Of a stretch of 64,000 bases of DNA, positions 8,442-17,830 are shown piece by piece. Where the stretch lies: assembly GCF_003260975.1 (NCBI RefSeq), contig NZ_CP030041.1:1776001-1840000 (forward strand), written 5' to 3'. A program made the translations under genes and the position numbers. The notes beneath the pieces are model-generated. The model did no database searches, was not told the DNA's origin, and saw only the letters and a list, made by a program, of their open reading frames with translations. Each line of letters begins with the position of its first letter. The first letter of the stretch is position 1. Source of the DNA: Echinicola strongylocentroti. GTDB taxonomy: Bacteria; Bacteroidota; Bacteroidia; Cytophagales; Cyclobacteriaceae.

Positions 8442-9668
8442 TTATTTCGTCAGTTGTTTGGCGATATCCGTCTTGTAAGCTCCCATGGCCGGGATCAATG
8501 ACGCTACTATCCCTACAGCCACCGCATACACGACAATCCAAGCTTCTTCCTGCAGGAATACCCAAGCGGATATATTGCTCAATGCCCCCTGTTCTTGACC
8601 TATAACCAAGAACGATAGAAAAAGGTGCCCGATCATTATCCCTGCTACCGCTCCAAGGAACGTTAAAATAATCCCTTCTAAGACAATATGTACAAATAGC
8701 TGTACCTTGGAAGCACCAATGGTACGCATGACGGCCAAGTCATACTTGCGCTCCTTCAACGAATTGTACAGCGCAATAAAGATGCCCAGCCCAGCAATGA
8801 AAATAATGATAAAGGCAAGTCCCTTGATCAACTTGATCCCCACTCCCAGCAATTCAAACAAACGCGCTATCTCAAATGATGGAGAAGCTGCTTGAAGGGA
8901 GCTCCGACTATTGATAAAACGGGGAAGTTGGACTGCTGCCATTGGGCTCCTGTATTGAACCAAAAGCGTCGTCACTTCGCGATCCTCGTCCGTTTCTGGG
9001 AAGCCATGTTTAGCCACTTCTTTTTCCATGGCGGCATGATCATGCTCCTCCCCTTCATCATGGGTAAACCATACAGACTCCAAGGACGTAAGGATGAGTT
9101 TGTCCACCACCTTACCAGATGGAGCCAAGACTCCGCTTACGACATAGTGATGGTGGTCATGTTCATGACTACTGGTCCCGATTCCGTGTGAACCCATAAA
9201 TTCATCTCCTACTTCCAGGTTTAGTTTTTTGGCTACCTCACTGCCCAGCACGACATCAAATGGACGCTTCCATCCCTGTCCACTATCAAATGTTGTCTGG
9301 TACAATTCCAAGTAATCATAATTGGTTCCTACGATTCTATATCCCTGATAATTATCTCCCAAGCTAAGTGGTATTACCTTCTTTATCAGGCGGTTTCTGG
9401 AGACGCCTTTGGCTTCTTTCAGATCGATGTTGCCCGTAGGGAAATCAATATGATAGACGCTGGACAAAATCAACTGTAGCGGACTGCCCTTGGCCCCGAC
9501 TACTAGGTCAATACCCTTCGCATCCTTGCTCATTTGGTTTTCGAATTGATCCTGCATCAGCAGTAAAACCGTAATGATCGCCAGTCCCAATGCGAGCAAA
9601 AGAATATTAAGTCCTGTATTGAGCGGCTTGGACACCAAGTATTTCCAGCTGAGTTTTAGCATATTCAT
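8442..9668 (-). CDS. MacB/FtsX-like ABC permease with His-rich extracytoplasmic loop
   Basis: 408 residues with one N-terminal helix (about 18-38), a large periplasmic domain and three C-terminal helices (about 280-400), the usual MacB/LolC topology. The periplasmic domain has two His-rich stretches: SHGIGTSSHEHDHHH (His161, 168, 170, 172-174) and FTHDEGEEHDH (His203, 209, 211). These suggest metal binding. The gene overlaps the ATPase gene by 4 nt, so together they form a complete transporter. The substrate is unknown; metal or metal-loaded cargo is an inference from the His clusters and the neighbouring CxxC protein. Confidence 0.9.
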   Translation of the reverse strand: MNMLKLSWKYLVSKPLNTGLNILLLALGLAIITVLLLMQDQFENQMSKDAKGIDLVVGAKGSPLQLILSSVYHIDFPTGNIDLKEAKGVSRNRLIKKVIPLSLGDNYQGYRIVGTNYDYLELYQTTFDSGQGWKRPFDVVLGSEVAKKLNLEVGDEFMGSHGIGTSSHEHDHHHYVVSGVLAPSGKVVDKLILTSLESVWFTHDEGEEHDHAAMEKEVAKHGFPETDEDREVTTLLVQYRSPMAAVQLPRFINSRSSLQAASPSFEIARLFELLGVGIKLIKGLAFIIIFIAGLGIFIALYNSLKERKYDLAVMRTIGASKVQLFVHIVLEGIILTFLGAVAGIMIGHLFLSFLVIGQEQGALSNISAWVFLQEEAWIVVYAVAVGIVASLIPAMGAYKTDIAKQLTK

Positions 9669-10309
9669 TGGTTACCTCCCATCATGATTTGGTTGGATAC
9701 ATGTTCTTTCACACGGTGGTCATGTGTCACGATGATCAATGCCGAATGCATTTTTTTTGCTTGTTCCTTTAATAAATGGATGACCATTTCTGCATTTTCA
9801 TCGTCCAGACTGGCAGTAGGTTCATCTGCCAATACCACTTTGGGATTGTTTACCAAGGCCCGGGCGATGGACACCCGCTGGGCCTCGCCTTCGCTGAGTG
9901 CTGTTACTTTTGATGCTGCTTTGTGCGAAATGCCCAGATCCTGCAAAAGCCGGTCAATTAAGCCATGATCTGGTTTACCCGAAAAATACTGCGCTAACCG
10001 AAGATTTTCCTTAACGGTCAACGGGGCAAGGATATGGGGCTTTTGGAAGACCATTCCGATATTGGCTCCACGAAACTTGTCCAACGCTGCTCCTCTTAGG
10101 TCATAGATGGCGGTTTCATCTATTTCCACAGTCCCCTCAAATGGCCTCAACAGGCCTCCAAGGATATTTAATACCGTAGTTTTACCACTGCCCGACTTGC
10201 CCAACACCAAGAGTTCTTCGCCTCCTTCCAACGCTATGTCCGGAAAAGGTATTCGTGCCGCCTTATCGTAGTAAAACAAAATATTTTTCGCTAAAATCAT
10301 ATCAATCAA
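9665..10309 (-). CDS. ABC transporter ATP-binding protein (LolD/MacB type)
   Basis: 214 residues. Walker A GKSGSGKT is at 37-44, the Q-loop near Gln89, the signature LSEGEAQR at 138-145 (consensus LSGGQ, with Glu for the second residue after Leu), and Walker B VVLADEP at 158-164. Met1 or Met4 may be the start. It overlaps the REC-kinase gene by 8 nt and the permease gene by 4 nt, so the three are almost certainly cotranscribed and possibly translationally coupled. It powers the His-rich permease. Confidence 0.92.
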   Translation of the reverse strand: MIDMILAKNILFYYDKAARIPFPDIALEGGEELLVLGKSGSGKTTVLNILGGLLRPFEGTVEIDETAIYDLRGAALDKFRGANIGMVFQKPHILAPLTVKENLRLAQYFSGKPDHGLIDRLLQDLGISHKAASKVTALSEGEAQRVSIARALVNNPKVVLADEPTASLDDENAEMVIHLLKEQAKKMHSALIIVTHDHRVKEHVSNQIMMGGNQ

Positions 10310-11477
10310 TTGGTATTTTCACGGTAAAGGTAGACCCTTTGCCTGCTTTACTCTGAACAGTAATCTCTCCTTTCAGTACTTCCACACATTTCTTTACAAT
10401 AGACAGGCCAAGCCCCGACCCTTCAGTAATCCCCACATTCTTTGCTCTAAAAAAACGATCAAACAACTGGGATTGTTCTTTTTCGGGGATACCAATACCA
10501 TCATCTTGAATGGTCGCTACCATAATATCATCCTTTACTTTTACAGCAAACTCCACATGTCCTTTATTCTTCGAGTATTTCACCGCATTGCTGAGTAGGT
10601 TTTCAAAAACCTGATAGAGCAGATCTGTGTCCGACTTCAGCGTCTTGGGGACGTTTTCAAAAGTAGTGTCAATAGCTACATCCTTATCGTTATTGGCCTT
10701 GACCACATCGATGACCTCGTTAAAGAATGCTGCCGTAAAAAACCGAGATGGCTTATAGTCGATCTTATTGGCGTCTGCCTTACCAAAAAACAGCACGGAT
10801 GTAAGTAAGTTGTTCAGGTTACGGACAGAGTTTTCAATTTTTCGGGAGTGTTTCATTAGCTTCCCTTTCATGGGATGGTCCTTCTCTGAGTAGATCTGTA
10901 GCAATTGGGCAGAGCTGAGAATGGATGTCAAGGGCGTCTTGAACCCATGGGAGACATTCTGGACGATCTTGGATTTCAACTCGCCGATTTCACGTTCTTT
11001 TTCCAGCGCCTTTTTCAGTTCTTTATTGGCCTCGTTAAGGTCTGCTGTCCGCTGCCGGACTTTCTCTTCCAGTTCATTATTGAGTTTTTGAAGCTCCTTT
11101 TCTTTTTTATCCTTAAAGATCGCCAGCTCTATCATCATGTTCAGTTCCCGGATATTAAAGGGCTTGATCACATAGGCGCTGGGATTGGTTCCCGCTATCT
11201 TCTGAAGCGTCTCTTCATCCGAACTGGCCGTAAGGTAGACAACAGGGACGTCAAATTTCTCATTGATGATTTCGGTTGTTTTGATCCCATCAAGCTCTCC
11301 GCCCAAGTTGATATCCATCATGACCAGCTCGGCAGGCTCTTCTTCCATGATATCCAATGCCTCTTCCCCCGTGGCTGCCACCCCGATGATTTCATGGTGG
11401 TTTTTCTCCAATGCTTTTTTCAACAACAATGCAGATACATTGTCATCTTCTACTATGAGAATCTTAAGTGCGAGCAT
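10302..11477 (-). CDS. Receiver-histidine kinase fusion protein
   Basis: 391 residues, cytosolic. An N-terminal receiver domain has acidic residues Glu10-Asp12, phospho-acceptor Asp55 (MMDINLGG) and Lys105. A coiled coil (about 122-165) leads into a HisKA/HATPase_c module with DNGIGIPE-type N and G boxes (VATIQDDGIGIPE, GSGLGLSIVKKC). The H-box reads SHGFKTPL: His177 is followed by Gly178 instead of the usual Glu/Asp. The domain order (REC first) suggests it receives phosphate from another kinase, perhaps the large sensor encoded 59 nt upstream. Its 3' end overlaps the ABC ATPase gene, tying signalling to the transporter. Confidence 0.9.
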   Translation of the reverse strand: MLALKILIVEDDNVSALLLKKALEKNHHEIIGVAATGEEALDIMEEEPAELVMMDINLGGELDGIKTTEIINEKFDVPVVYLTASSDEETLQKIAGTNPSAYVIKPFNIRELNMMIELAIFKDKKEKELQKLNNELEEKVRQRTADLNEANKELKKALEKEREIGELKSKIVQNVSHGFKTPLTSILSSAQLLQIYSEKDHPMKGKLMKHSRKIENSVRNLNNLLTSVLFFGKADANKIDYKPSRFFTAAFFNEVIDVVKANNDKDVAIDTTFENVPKTLKSDTDLLYQVFENLLSNAVKYSKNKGHVEFAVKVKDDIMVATIQDDGIGIPEKEQSQLFDRFFRAKNVGITEGSGLGLSIVKKCVEVLKGEITVQSKAGKGSTFTVKIPID

Positions 11478-11536
11478 AGCTATTCGTTAATAGTCAAAAA
11501 AGGTGACGTATATTCTTTCACAATAATAAGCATATT

Positions 11537-14500
11537 TTAATGGATAGGAAGAATTACCAAAACGGTAGTGCCTGCATTTTTTTTACTCTTGATCTCAATG
11601 GATCCTTTCAACAGTTCGATCAGGCTTTTGGTAATCGAAAGTCCCAACCCGGTTCCTTCAAACTGACGGTCATACCCGCCGCTCTCCTGCTCAAACGGCG
11701 CATAAATTTTTTGGACAAACTCTTCACTCATTCCAATACCATTATCATTTACTTCCAGCTGCAGCTGATCCTCCACCCTTTTAAGCGTGACCTTGATCAG
11801 TCCTTCATCGGAATATTTGATGGCATTGCCGACGATATTATTGACTATCATCTCAAAGTAGCGTTTGTCCACTTTCGTTATAAAAGGCTTAGTTTCAAAA
11901 CGTGCTGTCAATAACAGGTTCTTTCGAATAGCCAGGGTCTTCAGTGGGATTAAAATATGCGACAGTAAATCATTTGCATTAACTTCCTCATAAGCTACTT
12001 CCATTTTGTTGGCCTCGATCTTGGCCATACTGAGAATACTGTTAATCGTGTTTAAAAGACGTTCGCCACTCTCCATAATAATCTCTAACTGCCCCACCAA
12101 CGCATGATTTTCTTTATTCTGGAACATAATATTTTCCGTACTTCCCAATATCCCATTGAGCGGCGTTCTGATCTCGTGGCTCATATTGGACAGAAAATTT
12201 GTTTTTATCCGGTTAGCTTCCTCGGCACGTTCCTTGGCATCTTTCAGTCCCTCTTCGTATATCTTCTTGTCAGTAACATCCCTAAACACCATCAAAACAA
12301 TATTATCGTCTTCTTCTGGGTTTACTTTGGTCACAAAAAGATCAATGTTCTTATCCCCATTATGAAAGGGCACATAGGCCTCCATCGAGCCACTTTGGCC
12401 CTCGGAAAGCAACTTCAGAACCAAATCCTTATGTTCATAAAAATACGCTGGCTTTCTAAAAAATTCCTTGACATGCCTTCCATTGTACAGGCGATCGGGA
12501 TCCAATCCGGCCAGCTTGATCATAGACGGATTTACAGCGACTACACTGCCTTCTAGATTGAGAAGCATAAATCCGTCTTGGGAACTCTCCCATACATTCT
12601 TGAATTGGTCCTCTGCCGTTTTAATCTCTTGGTTTTTTTCATCGATGCTCTTTTGTAGGACCCCCCGCTGCTTAAACTGATTGATCAACACACTAAACCC
12701 AAAGCCCAACATCAACAAGAAAAGAATAACGACACTAATAAACCAAGACTGCAGGTACACCGGCTTGATGATAGAAAATGCCTCAGAAGTAGCGATTTCA
12801 GAAGCAAACTGACCTCCCAGACTGGCTTGTAATTTCAGCTGATAGTCTCCAGGCGGCAAGCTATTGAACTGCAATTTGTTCGTTCGGGGGTTTTGTAAGT
12901 GTTGCCACTCTTCATGAAAGCCCTCCAGTTTATAACTGACCGTAAAGTTGGCCAACTGCAAAAAACTGATCGCACTAAACTCAAACTCCACATTATTGAG
13001 TTCATAAGGAATCGTCCCCATGGACATCACACCTCCATCGTCCACTCCAAGGACTTTGGCACTGGTCACACTTACTTTCGGCTCCACAAAGGAAACCTCA
13101 TCCTCTTCCGGCACAAAAACAGACAAGCCATTTTGGGTTCCAATATGAACACGGCCTGTTCCGTCAACGGAAAAGGCCCCTCTGTTCACCTCATTACCGG
13201 ACAGTCCACTAAACTCATTAAAATTCCGAATAGTCCCATTTCCAATAATGGCCACACCTTCATCTGTCCCAACCCACAAATTCCCATTATGATCTTTCTC
13301 GATTGCATAAACGGGCCGATCTACACGTTGCCCATTGACGACATGATAGCTAAGCCCCTCATCACCAAAGAACTTCAACCCTTCATGGGTAGCCAATAAA
13401 AGCCCCTCATCGTACCGCATCCAATCATACCCACAAAAAACCATGACCTCATCTGCGGAATAAACGGTCCCTATCAACTCCTGCCAGTTACCAGCCATAA
13501 TGACCATTTTTCCATCCTCCATAAAATCAATCTTTCGGATTTTATTTACTGGCATATCAAGTTTTTCTTTGAAGATATGTCCGGTGATTTCCTGCTGGAA
13601 ATGCCGCTCTCCCCGTCTATTAATATCGCTGAGATAAACATGGTTACCTGCCACTATAAACAGGCTGTCACCTTTGGGCACCGCATGCATCACAAATGAC
13701 TTGTCTGGCACTTGGACAAATGACACTTGCTTTCTTTTGGGATCGTATCTTCCAAGCCCTCTCATGGCCGATGCGATCCATACTGTTCCGTTTTGATCCC
13801 TATGAAGAGTGGTCACCCTATTTTTGGGTTCCCCCAACATTCCTTCGCCTCGTGACTCAAAAATCACTTCTCCGTTTTTCCAGTGCTGGATGCCATTATT
13901 GAACCCATAAAGCAGTTCACCTTTACCCAGGGGCAAAACAGCCGAAACCTCATGTTCAAGTAACCCTTCGGATTTGTCATAATTCTGAAAACGTAACGTA
14001 GGTAGATTCACCACACCCCGAACGGTACCGATCCAAATGATATTTTCACGGTCCACAAATGAGGTATTGATGTAAAAGGATTTTAATGCATCATAAGTGG
14101 AAATTTCCAAAATGGTACCACTATCAGGATTATACTTGAACAGTTGGGAGTTAAAAAAATAATAGACCTTTCCCTTCTTGACCTGAAGACCAAACTTCCT
14201 CCCAAGGTTATAGTCCACTTGAGAAAAACCACTGTCGATGATCGTGTCCACTTCAAGCAACTCTCCTCCAGAGGCCAAGAAGTTTTTACCCAAGTAATAG
14301 TATCTATCATCATCTTTACTATAGCGAATGACCCAAACCTGTCCCGGCAACTTATCACTGGCCATCTCTATTGGAATAAGTGTATTTTCCGCATAACGAA
14401 CGATCTTATTATCCAACAGCAGCAGCATTTCTCCTTGGGTCGTACAAAAGGTGGACCGTAGCTTCCCCCATTCTTCCAGCTTGTACCCATGAAAATCCCA

Positions 14501-14974
14501 TGCAAAAGAGCGTACATGAGACATCGCTAAAAAACCACTCCCTGAAAGAAGAAGTTGCTTCCCCTCACCTTTGCCCAAAACATGCAGCTGAAGTCCATCA
14601 CCATTTATCCGAGACTTGATTTGATGTGGAATTTCATATACGGACCACGTCTTTTTTTCCAGTCTAAAAATTACAGGATTCCCCTTTGTAGCATACACCC
14701 ACACTACTCCGTCCGGATCTATCTCAAAAGAAGCATCTTTCCCCAGCTTGTCGGCCACTTCCTCTGGCAGCCCATAGGTATTGATTCCGTCAGAATAATG
14801 AACCCCCCTGGCAGTAGCAAACCAAACCTTGCCGTTATTGTCCTGATCAATGGATAAGACAATTCCGGAAGGCAAATCCAATCCTTTGATTTGCTTGTTC
14901 ATCTGAAAGGACTGGGCCATTATTGTTCCGTTCAGAAAAAATAAAACGAATAGGAAGATGTAGAATTTCGGCAT
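11537..14974 (-). CDS. Reg_prop/Y_Y_Y periplasmic-sensing PAS histidine kinase
   Basis: 1145 residues. A signal peptide (about 1-20, ending MAQ) leads into a long beta-propeller sensor with Reg_prop-like repeats (for example NGKVWFATARGVHY, NGNLWVGTDEGVAI). A Y_Y_Y domain (about 680-745) is followed by one membrane helix (about 755-778), a PAS domain (about 790-910), then HisKA with SHEIRTPLNGI (His933) and HATPase_c with DNGIGM and GTGLGL. No receiver or AraC output is attached, unlike many hybrid systems of this architecture. It is the first gene of the five-gene operon. The signal it senses is unknown. Confidence 0.92.
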   Translation of the reverse strand: MPKFYIFLFVLFFLNGTIMAQSFQMNKQIKGLDLPSGIVLSIDQDNNGKVWFATARGVHYSDGINTYGLPEEVADKLGKDASFEIDPDGVVWVYATKGNPVIFRLEKKTWSVYEIPHQIKSRINGDGLQLHVLGKGEGKQLLLSGSGFLAMSHVRSFAWDFHGYKLEEWGKLRSTFCTTQGEMLLLLDNKIVRYAENTLIPIEMASDKLPGQVWVIRYSKDDDRYYYLGKNFLASGGELLEVDTIIDSGFSQVDYNLGRKFGLQVKKGKVYYFFNSQLFKYNPDSGTILEISTYDALKSFYINTSFVDRENIIWIGTVRGVVNLPTLRFQNYDKSEGLLEHEVSAVLPLGKGELLYGFNNGIQHWKNGEVIFESRGEGMLGEPKNRVTTLHRDQNGTVWIASAMRGLGRYDPKRKQVSFVQVPDKSFVMHAVPKGDSLFIVAGNHVYLSDINRRGERHFQQEITGHIFKEKLDMPVNKIRKIDFMEDGKMVIMAGNWQELIGTVYSADEVMVFCGYDWMRYDEGLLLATHEGLKFFGDEGLSYHVVNGQRVDRPVYAIEKDHNGNLWVGTDEGVAIIGNGTIRNFNEFSGLSGNEVNRGAFSVDGTGRVHIGTQNGLSVFVPEEDEVSFVEPKVSVTSAKVLGVDDGGVMSMGTIPYELNNVEFEFSAISFLQLANFTVSYKLEGFHEEWQHLQNPRTNKLQFNSLPPGDYQLKLQASLGGQFASEIATSEAFSIIKPVYLQSWFISVVILFLLMLGFGFSVLINQFKQRGVLQKSIDEKNQEIKTAEDQFKNVWESSQDGFMLLNLEGSVVAVNPSMIKLAGLDPDRLYNGRHVKEFFRKPAYFYEHKDLVLKLLSEGQSGSMEAYVPFHNGDKNIDLFVTKVNPEEDDNIVLMVFRDVTDKKIYEEGLKDAKERAEEANRIKTNFLSNMSHEIRTPLNGILGSTENIMFQNKENHALVGQLEIIMESGERLLNTINSILSMAKIEANKMEVAYEEVNANDLLSHILIPLKTLAIRKNLLLTARFETKPFITKVDKRYFEMIVNNIVGNAIKYSDEGLIKVTLKRVEDQLQLEVNDNGIGMSEEFVQKIYAPFEQESGGYDRQFEGTGLGLSITKSLIELLKGSIEIKSKKNAGTTVLVILPIH

Positions 14975-15044
14975 AGTTCGAGTTCTAAGTTAGAAAAAGA
15001 ATCCCATCAGATAAATTAAATTTGACATTGTTTCTTATTTCTTT

Positions 15045-15073
15045 TTGTACTAGCCCTTAATCTTTTATTTTTG
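15045..15073 (+). promoter_or_regulatory. Promoter of sucD, Bacteroidota type
   Basis: TTG at 15045-15047, 18 nt, then TATTTTTG at 15066-15073, matching the TAnnTTTG -7 element used by the primary sigma factor of Bacteroidota. It lies 25 nt before the sucD ATG. Confidence 0.75.
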
Positions 15074-15097
15074 TATCCAAACTTTAAAAATCGCATC

Positions 15098-15979
15098 ATG
15101 AGTGTTTTAGTAAATAAAAATTCTAAAGTAATCGTTCAGGGCTTCACAGGATCTGAAGGTTCATTCCACGCACAGCAGATGATAGAATACGGCACTAATG
15201 TCGTAGGTGGTGTCACTCCGGCCAAAGGGGGAACTACTCATCTGGGAAAACCGGTTTTCAACTCCGTAGAAGAAGCTGTTAAAGCCACTGAAGCAGATAC
15301 TTCCATTATTTTTGTCCCCCCTGCTTTTGCTGCTGACGCCATTATGGAAGCTGCTGATGCCGGCATTAAAGTGATCATCGCTATTACTGAGGGCATCCCT
15401 GTCAAGGACATGATGGTAGCCAAACCTTATATCAAGGAACGAGGCGCTACATTGATTGGCCCTAACTGCCCTGGTGTAATCACTCCAGGAGAAGCAAAAG
15501 TGGGCATTATGCCGGGTTTTGTCTTCAAAAAAGGACGAGTAGGCATTGTCTCCAAATCAGGAACGCTTACTTACGAAGCTGCTGACCAAATCGCCAAAGC
15601 TGGACTAGGAGTTTCTACGGCCATTGGCATCGGCGGTGACCCCATCATAGGCACCTCCACCAAAGACGCTGTTCAGCTGTTGATGGAAGACAGCGAAACA
15701 GACGCAATTGTCATGATCGGCGAAATCGGAGGCAACTACGAAGCAGAGGCTGCTACATGGGTAAAATCAAACGGAAACAAAAAGCCTGTTGTTGGTTTTA
15801 TCGCTGGACAAACAGCACCTCCTGGCCGAAGGATGGGACATGCCGGCGCCATCATTGGTGGGGCTGATGATACAGCTGCTGCCAAAATGCGCATCATGAA
15901 AGAAAATGGTATACATGTAGCCGAATCTCCTGCCGAAATCGGTGAGGTGATGGCCAAGGCCTTGAATGTAGAAGCATAA
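15098..15979 (+). CDS. sucD: Succinyl-CoA synthetase alpha subunit
   Basis: 293 residues from the ATG at 15098 ([18 protein letters not shown]). An upstream in-frame TTG overlaps the promoter and is unlikely as a start. The protein has the CoA-binding Rossmann domain at the N-terminus and the ligase domain with the phosphorylated active-site His248 in [10 protein letters not shown]. With SucB/SucC-type beta subunit it interconverts succinyl-CoA and succinate with formation of ATP or GTP in the TCA cycle. The beta subunit gene is not in this window. The gene is monocistronic with its own promoter and a strong terminator. Confidence 0.97.
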   Translation: MSVLVNKNSKVIVQGFTGSEGSFHAQQMIEYGTNVVGGVTPAKGGTTHLGKPVFNSVEEAVKATEADTSIIFVPPAFAADAIMEAADAGIKVIIAITEGIPVKDMMVAKPYIKERGATLIGPNCPGVITPGEAKVGIMPGFVFKKGRVGIVSKSGTLTYEAADQIAKAGLGVSTAIGIGGDPIIGTSTKDAVQLLMEDSETDAIVMIGEIGGNYEAEAATWVKSNGNKKPVVGFIAGQTAPPGRRMGHAGAIIGGADDTAAAKMRIMKENGIHVAESPAEIGEVMAKALNVEA

Positions 15980-16007
15980 CCGCCTACATCTTATTCATAG
16001 AAGACAC

Positions 16008-16038
16008 AAAAAGCATCCGCCAAGGCGGATGCTTTTTT
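16008..16038. terminator. Intrinsic terminator after sucD
   Basis: The perfect stem AAGCATCCGCC / GGCGGATGCTT has a 2-nt loop, flanked by A- and T-tracts. It can also end the convergent oxygenase transcript. Confidence 0.92.
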
Positions 16039-16106
16039 AATGTGTAATCAGAAAGTGTTTGGTCTTTCAGGTGGCCATTTCCCTTACTAAGTGATTAGCT
16101 TCGGGT

Positions 16107-16715
16107 TTAATATTCAATATCCCTTAACCATCCGGTAATGCTAATTCGCTCTTTTTTGGTCGGCAAGACCTCATGTGGAATCTCGCCACTGAGAAACACC
16201 ACCATTCTACCTCCCACTGGAAACACATCCATTTTCTCTTCCACTTCCCCACTTCCCGGCAAATACATCCTTAACGCCCCTCCATCTTCTCTTGTCCAGG
16301 TATCATTAAGGTATAGGATAGTAGTCACCACCCTATACTTTACATGTTGGAATTGATCCAGGTGACGTAAGTAAAAAGATCCTGGAGGGTACATGGCAAA
16401 GTGAGCCTCGAAGGACCGCAAACCAAGAAAACAACGTTGGTTAATCGCCCCTCTAATCGCCTCTATCTTTGCCCAATATTGCGACTGTAGTGGGGTAAGC
16501 ACGGTATGATCCATCCAGCTCACTTTATCACTTCTGATTTCTGGTTGTATTTTAAAAGCATCTCCTTTACCGATGCCAGCATGCCTAAACTGCCCATGAG
16601 CCAAAATATCCTGTTGCTCTTGCAACAATTCCCTCCGGAAGTCCTCTGAAATAAAACCATCAATAACACACCATCCCTGCTCATAAAGGGCATTGGCTAT
16701 AGCCTGATTTTCCAT
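16107..16715 (-). CDS. 2-oxoglutarate/Fe(II) oxygenase (prolyl 4-hydroxylase type)
   Basis: 202 residues. The double-stranded beta-helix has the iron triad His118-X-Asp120 (YLRHLDQF) and His181 (EIPHEVLP), plus Arg190 for 2-oxoglutarate. The spacing fits the P4Hc family. Such enzymes hydroxylate protein or small-molecule substrates; the substrate here is unknown. It is transcribed alone. A TACATTTG (-7-like, minus strand 16741-16734) lies 19 nt upstream of the ATG, but no -33 element is at proper spacing. Confidence 0.9.
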   Translation of the reverse strand: MENQAIANALYEQGWCVIDGFISEDFRRELLQEQQDILAHGQFRHAGIGKGDAFKIQPEIRSDKVSWMDHTVLTPLQSQYWAKIEAIRGAINQRCFLGLRSFEAHFAMYPPGSFYLRHLDQFQHVKYRVVTTILYLNDTWTREDGGALRMYLPGSGEVEEKMDVFPVGGRMVVFLSGEIPHEVLPTKKERISITGWLRDIEY

Positions 16716-16787
16716 GCCATATATTTTTAGCTACAAATGTAGATGAATAAATTTCAAGAAAACCATAATTTTGCATGAAATTGGTTA

Positions 16788-16964
16788 CTATACATGCAAT
16801 ACATAAACATAACATCCATAAGCAAAAAGTACCATGAAGTAAATCCCAACTAAACTCGCAATAGGCATTCGGAAATATCTCGTGGTCTTCAATAACATAG
16901 CATCGCTAAACTTCTGAATTCTGTGATAGTTAAGCCCGTCCCGAAAGTAGTTGGAAAAGGCCAT
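16788..16964 (-). CDS. Possible small membrane protein, 58 residues
   Basis: An ORF in a 336-nt spacer. It starts at ATG 16964 (a TAA lies four codons upstream in frame) and ends at TAG 16788. The N-terminal half is basic and polar (MAFSNYFRDGLNYHRIQKF), followed by one strong hydrophobic segment (IASLVGIYFMVLFAYG, about 35-50). This is a typical single-helix topology with positive-inside character. It is upstream of the oxygenase gene on the same strand (gap 72 nt). No homologue is recognised. It is supported only by its length, composition and the lack of any other content here. Confidence 0.45.
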   Translation of the reverse strand: MAFSNYFRDGLNYHRIQKFSDAMLLKTTRYFRMPIASLVGIYFMVLFAYGCYVYVLHV

Positions 16965-17051
16965 AACGAAGCCTTAAAGTAAAATACGGATAAAGGAAGG
17001 CATGAAAACATGTCTTGCTCTATCTCCAATTGGTAAAAATTAAATCAAGAT

Positions 17052-17819
17052 ATGTTATTAAAATCTGACGATATAAAAAGAATTGAAATTGATTTTGATT
17101 CAGGAATGTTACCCCCACCATTCAGTCATGTATTCAAGTTGAAGATAAGTTTTGAAAAAGGATTCATCAACACTCAATTTACTGTGCACTACACTGACAG
17201 GGATGAGCTGACCGAGGACGAGATTTTTTCGGAAGGATTTACCCAAGACGATGATTATAGTTTTATTGGCGAGGTTCCCAAGGTCTGGGAGCAACCCTTA
17301 ATATCCCTCTATGCCCAGACTAAATGGTCCAATAAACGGGAATTGGACGAAAACGGTGGCATCAAGGTCTTTGCTAAAGACACCCATGGAAAAATCTCCA
17401 GGAGCATTCCCATGAACCAGGAAGAGTGGCACATGCTCGCCCAAGAATTCATTCAGGCCATTTATGAAATCAACCAAAAAGAAGCCCCGCTCACCATTAG
17501 GTATAAATCCATCACGAAAGAAACCGTGGACGAATACGCATTAACGGTAAAATTTTCGGTACGAAAAGTAATTATTGAAAAAAACGGAGAAATTACCGAA
17601 TGGAACTGGGACGAAAGTCGTCAGCTCCTTTCTTATATTTACCTGCCTGACTATGACTATGAGGTAGCCAGCGATAGCCCTCCCAAAAAACGTGGGCAAT
17701 ATATTGATTGCGGAGATGGTTTTTGGCACAAATTTGGCAAAGGTGTTAACAATCTCGATGAATCGTTTGATGCAGTTTCAAAAATTCAGGAGGGATTTGA
17801 AAACTTAAACCAAAAATAA
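17052..17819 (+). CDS. Hypothetical soluble protein
   Basis: 255 residues with no signal peptide or membrane segment and acidic overall. It appears to be two similar beta-rich halves, each starting from an extended segment (FSHVFKLKISFEKG in the first, EYALTVKFSVRKVIIEKNG in the second), and ends in a polar tail. No family was recognised. It lies 11 nt before the OmpA-like lipoprotein gene, so the two are probably cotranscribed. That may hint at an envelope-related role, but this is weak. Confidence 0.7.
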   Translation: MLLKSDDIKRIEIDFDSGMLPPPFSHVFKLKISFEKGFINTQFTVHYTDRDELTEDEIFSEGFTQDDDYSFIGEVPKVWEQPLISLYAQTKWSNKRELDENGGIKVFAKDTHGKISRSIPMNQEEWHMLAQEFIQAIYEINQKEAPLTIRYKSITKETVDEYALTVKFSVRKVIIEKNGEITEWNWDESRQLLSYIYLPDYDYEVASDSPPKKRGQYIDCGDGFWHKFGKGVNNLDESFDAVSKIQEGFENLNQK

Positions 17820-17830
17820 AGATTTTTACA

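Noticed and set aside
12104..12556. Plus-strand ORF opposite the large sensor kinase
   Set aside because: Antisense to a clear kinase domain, with no motif of its own.
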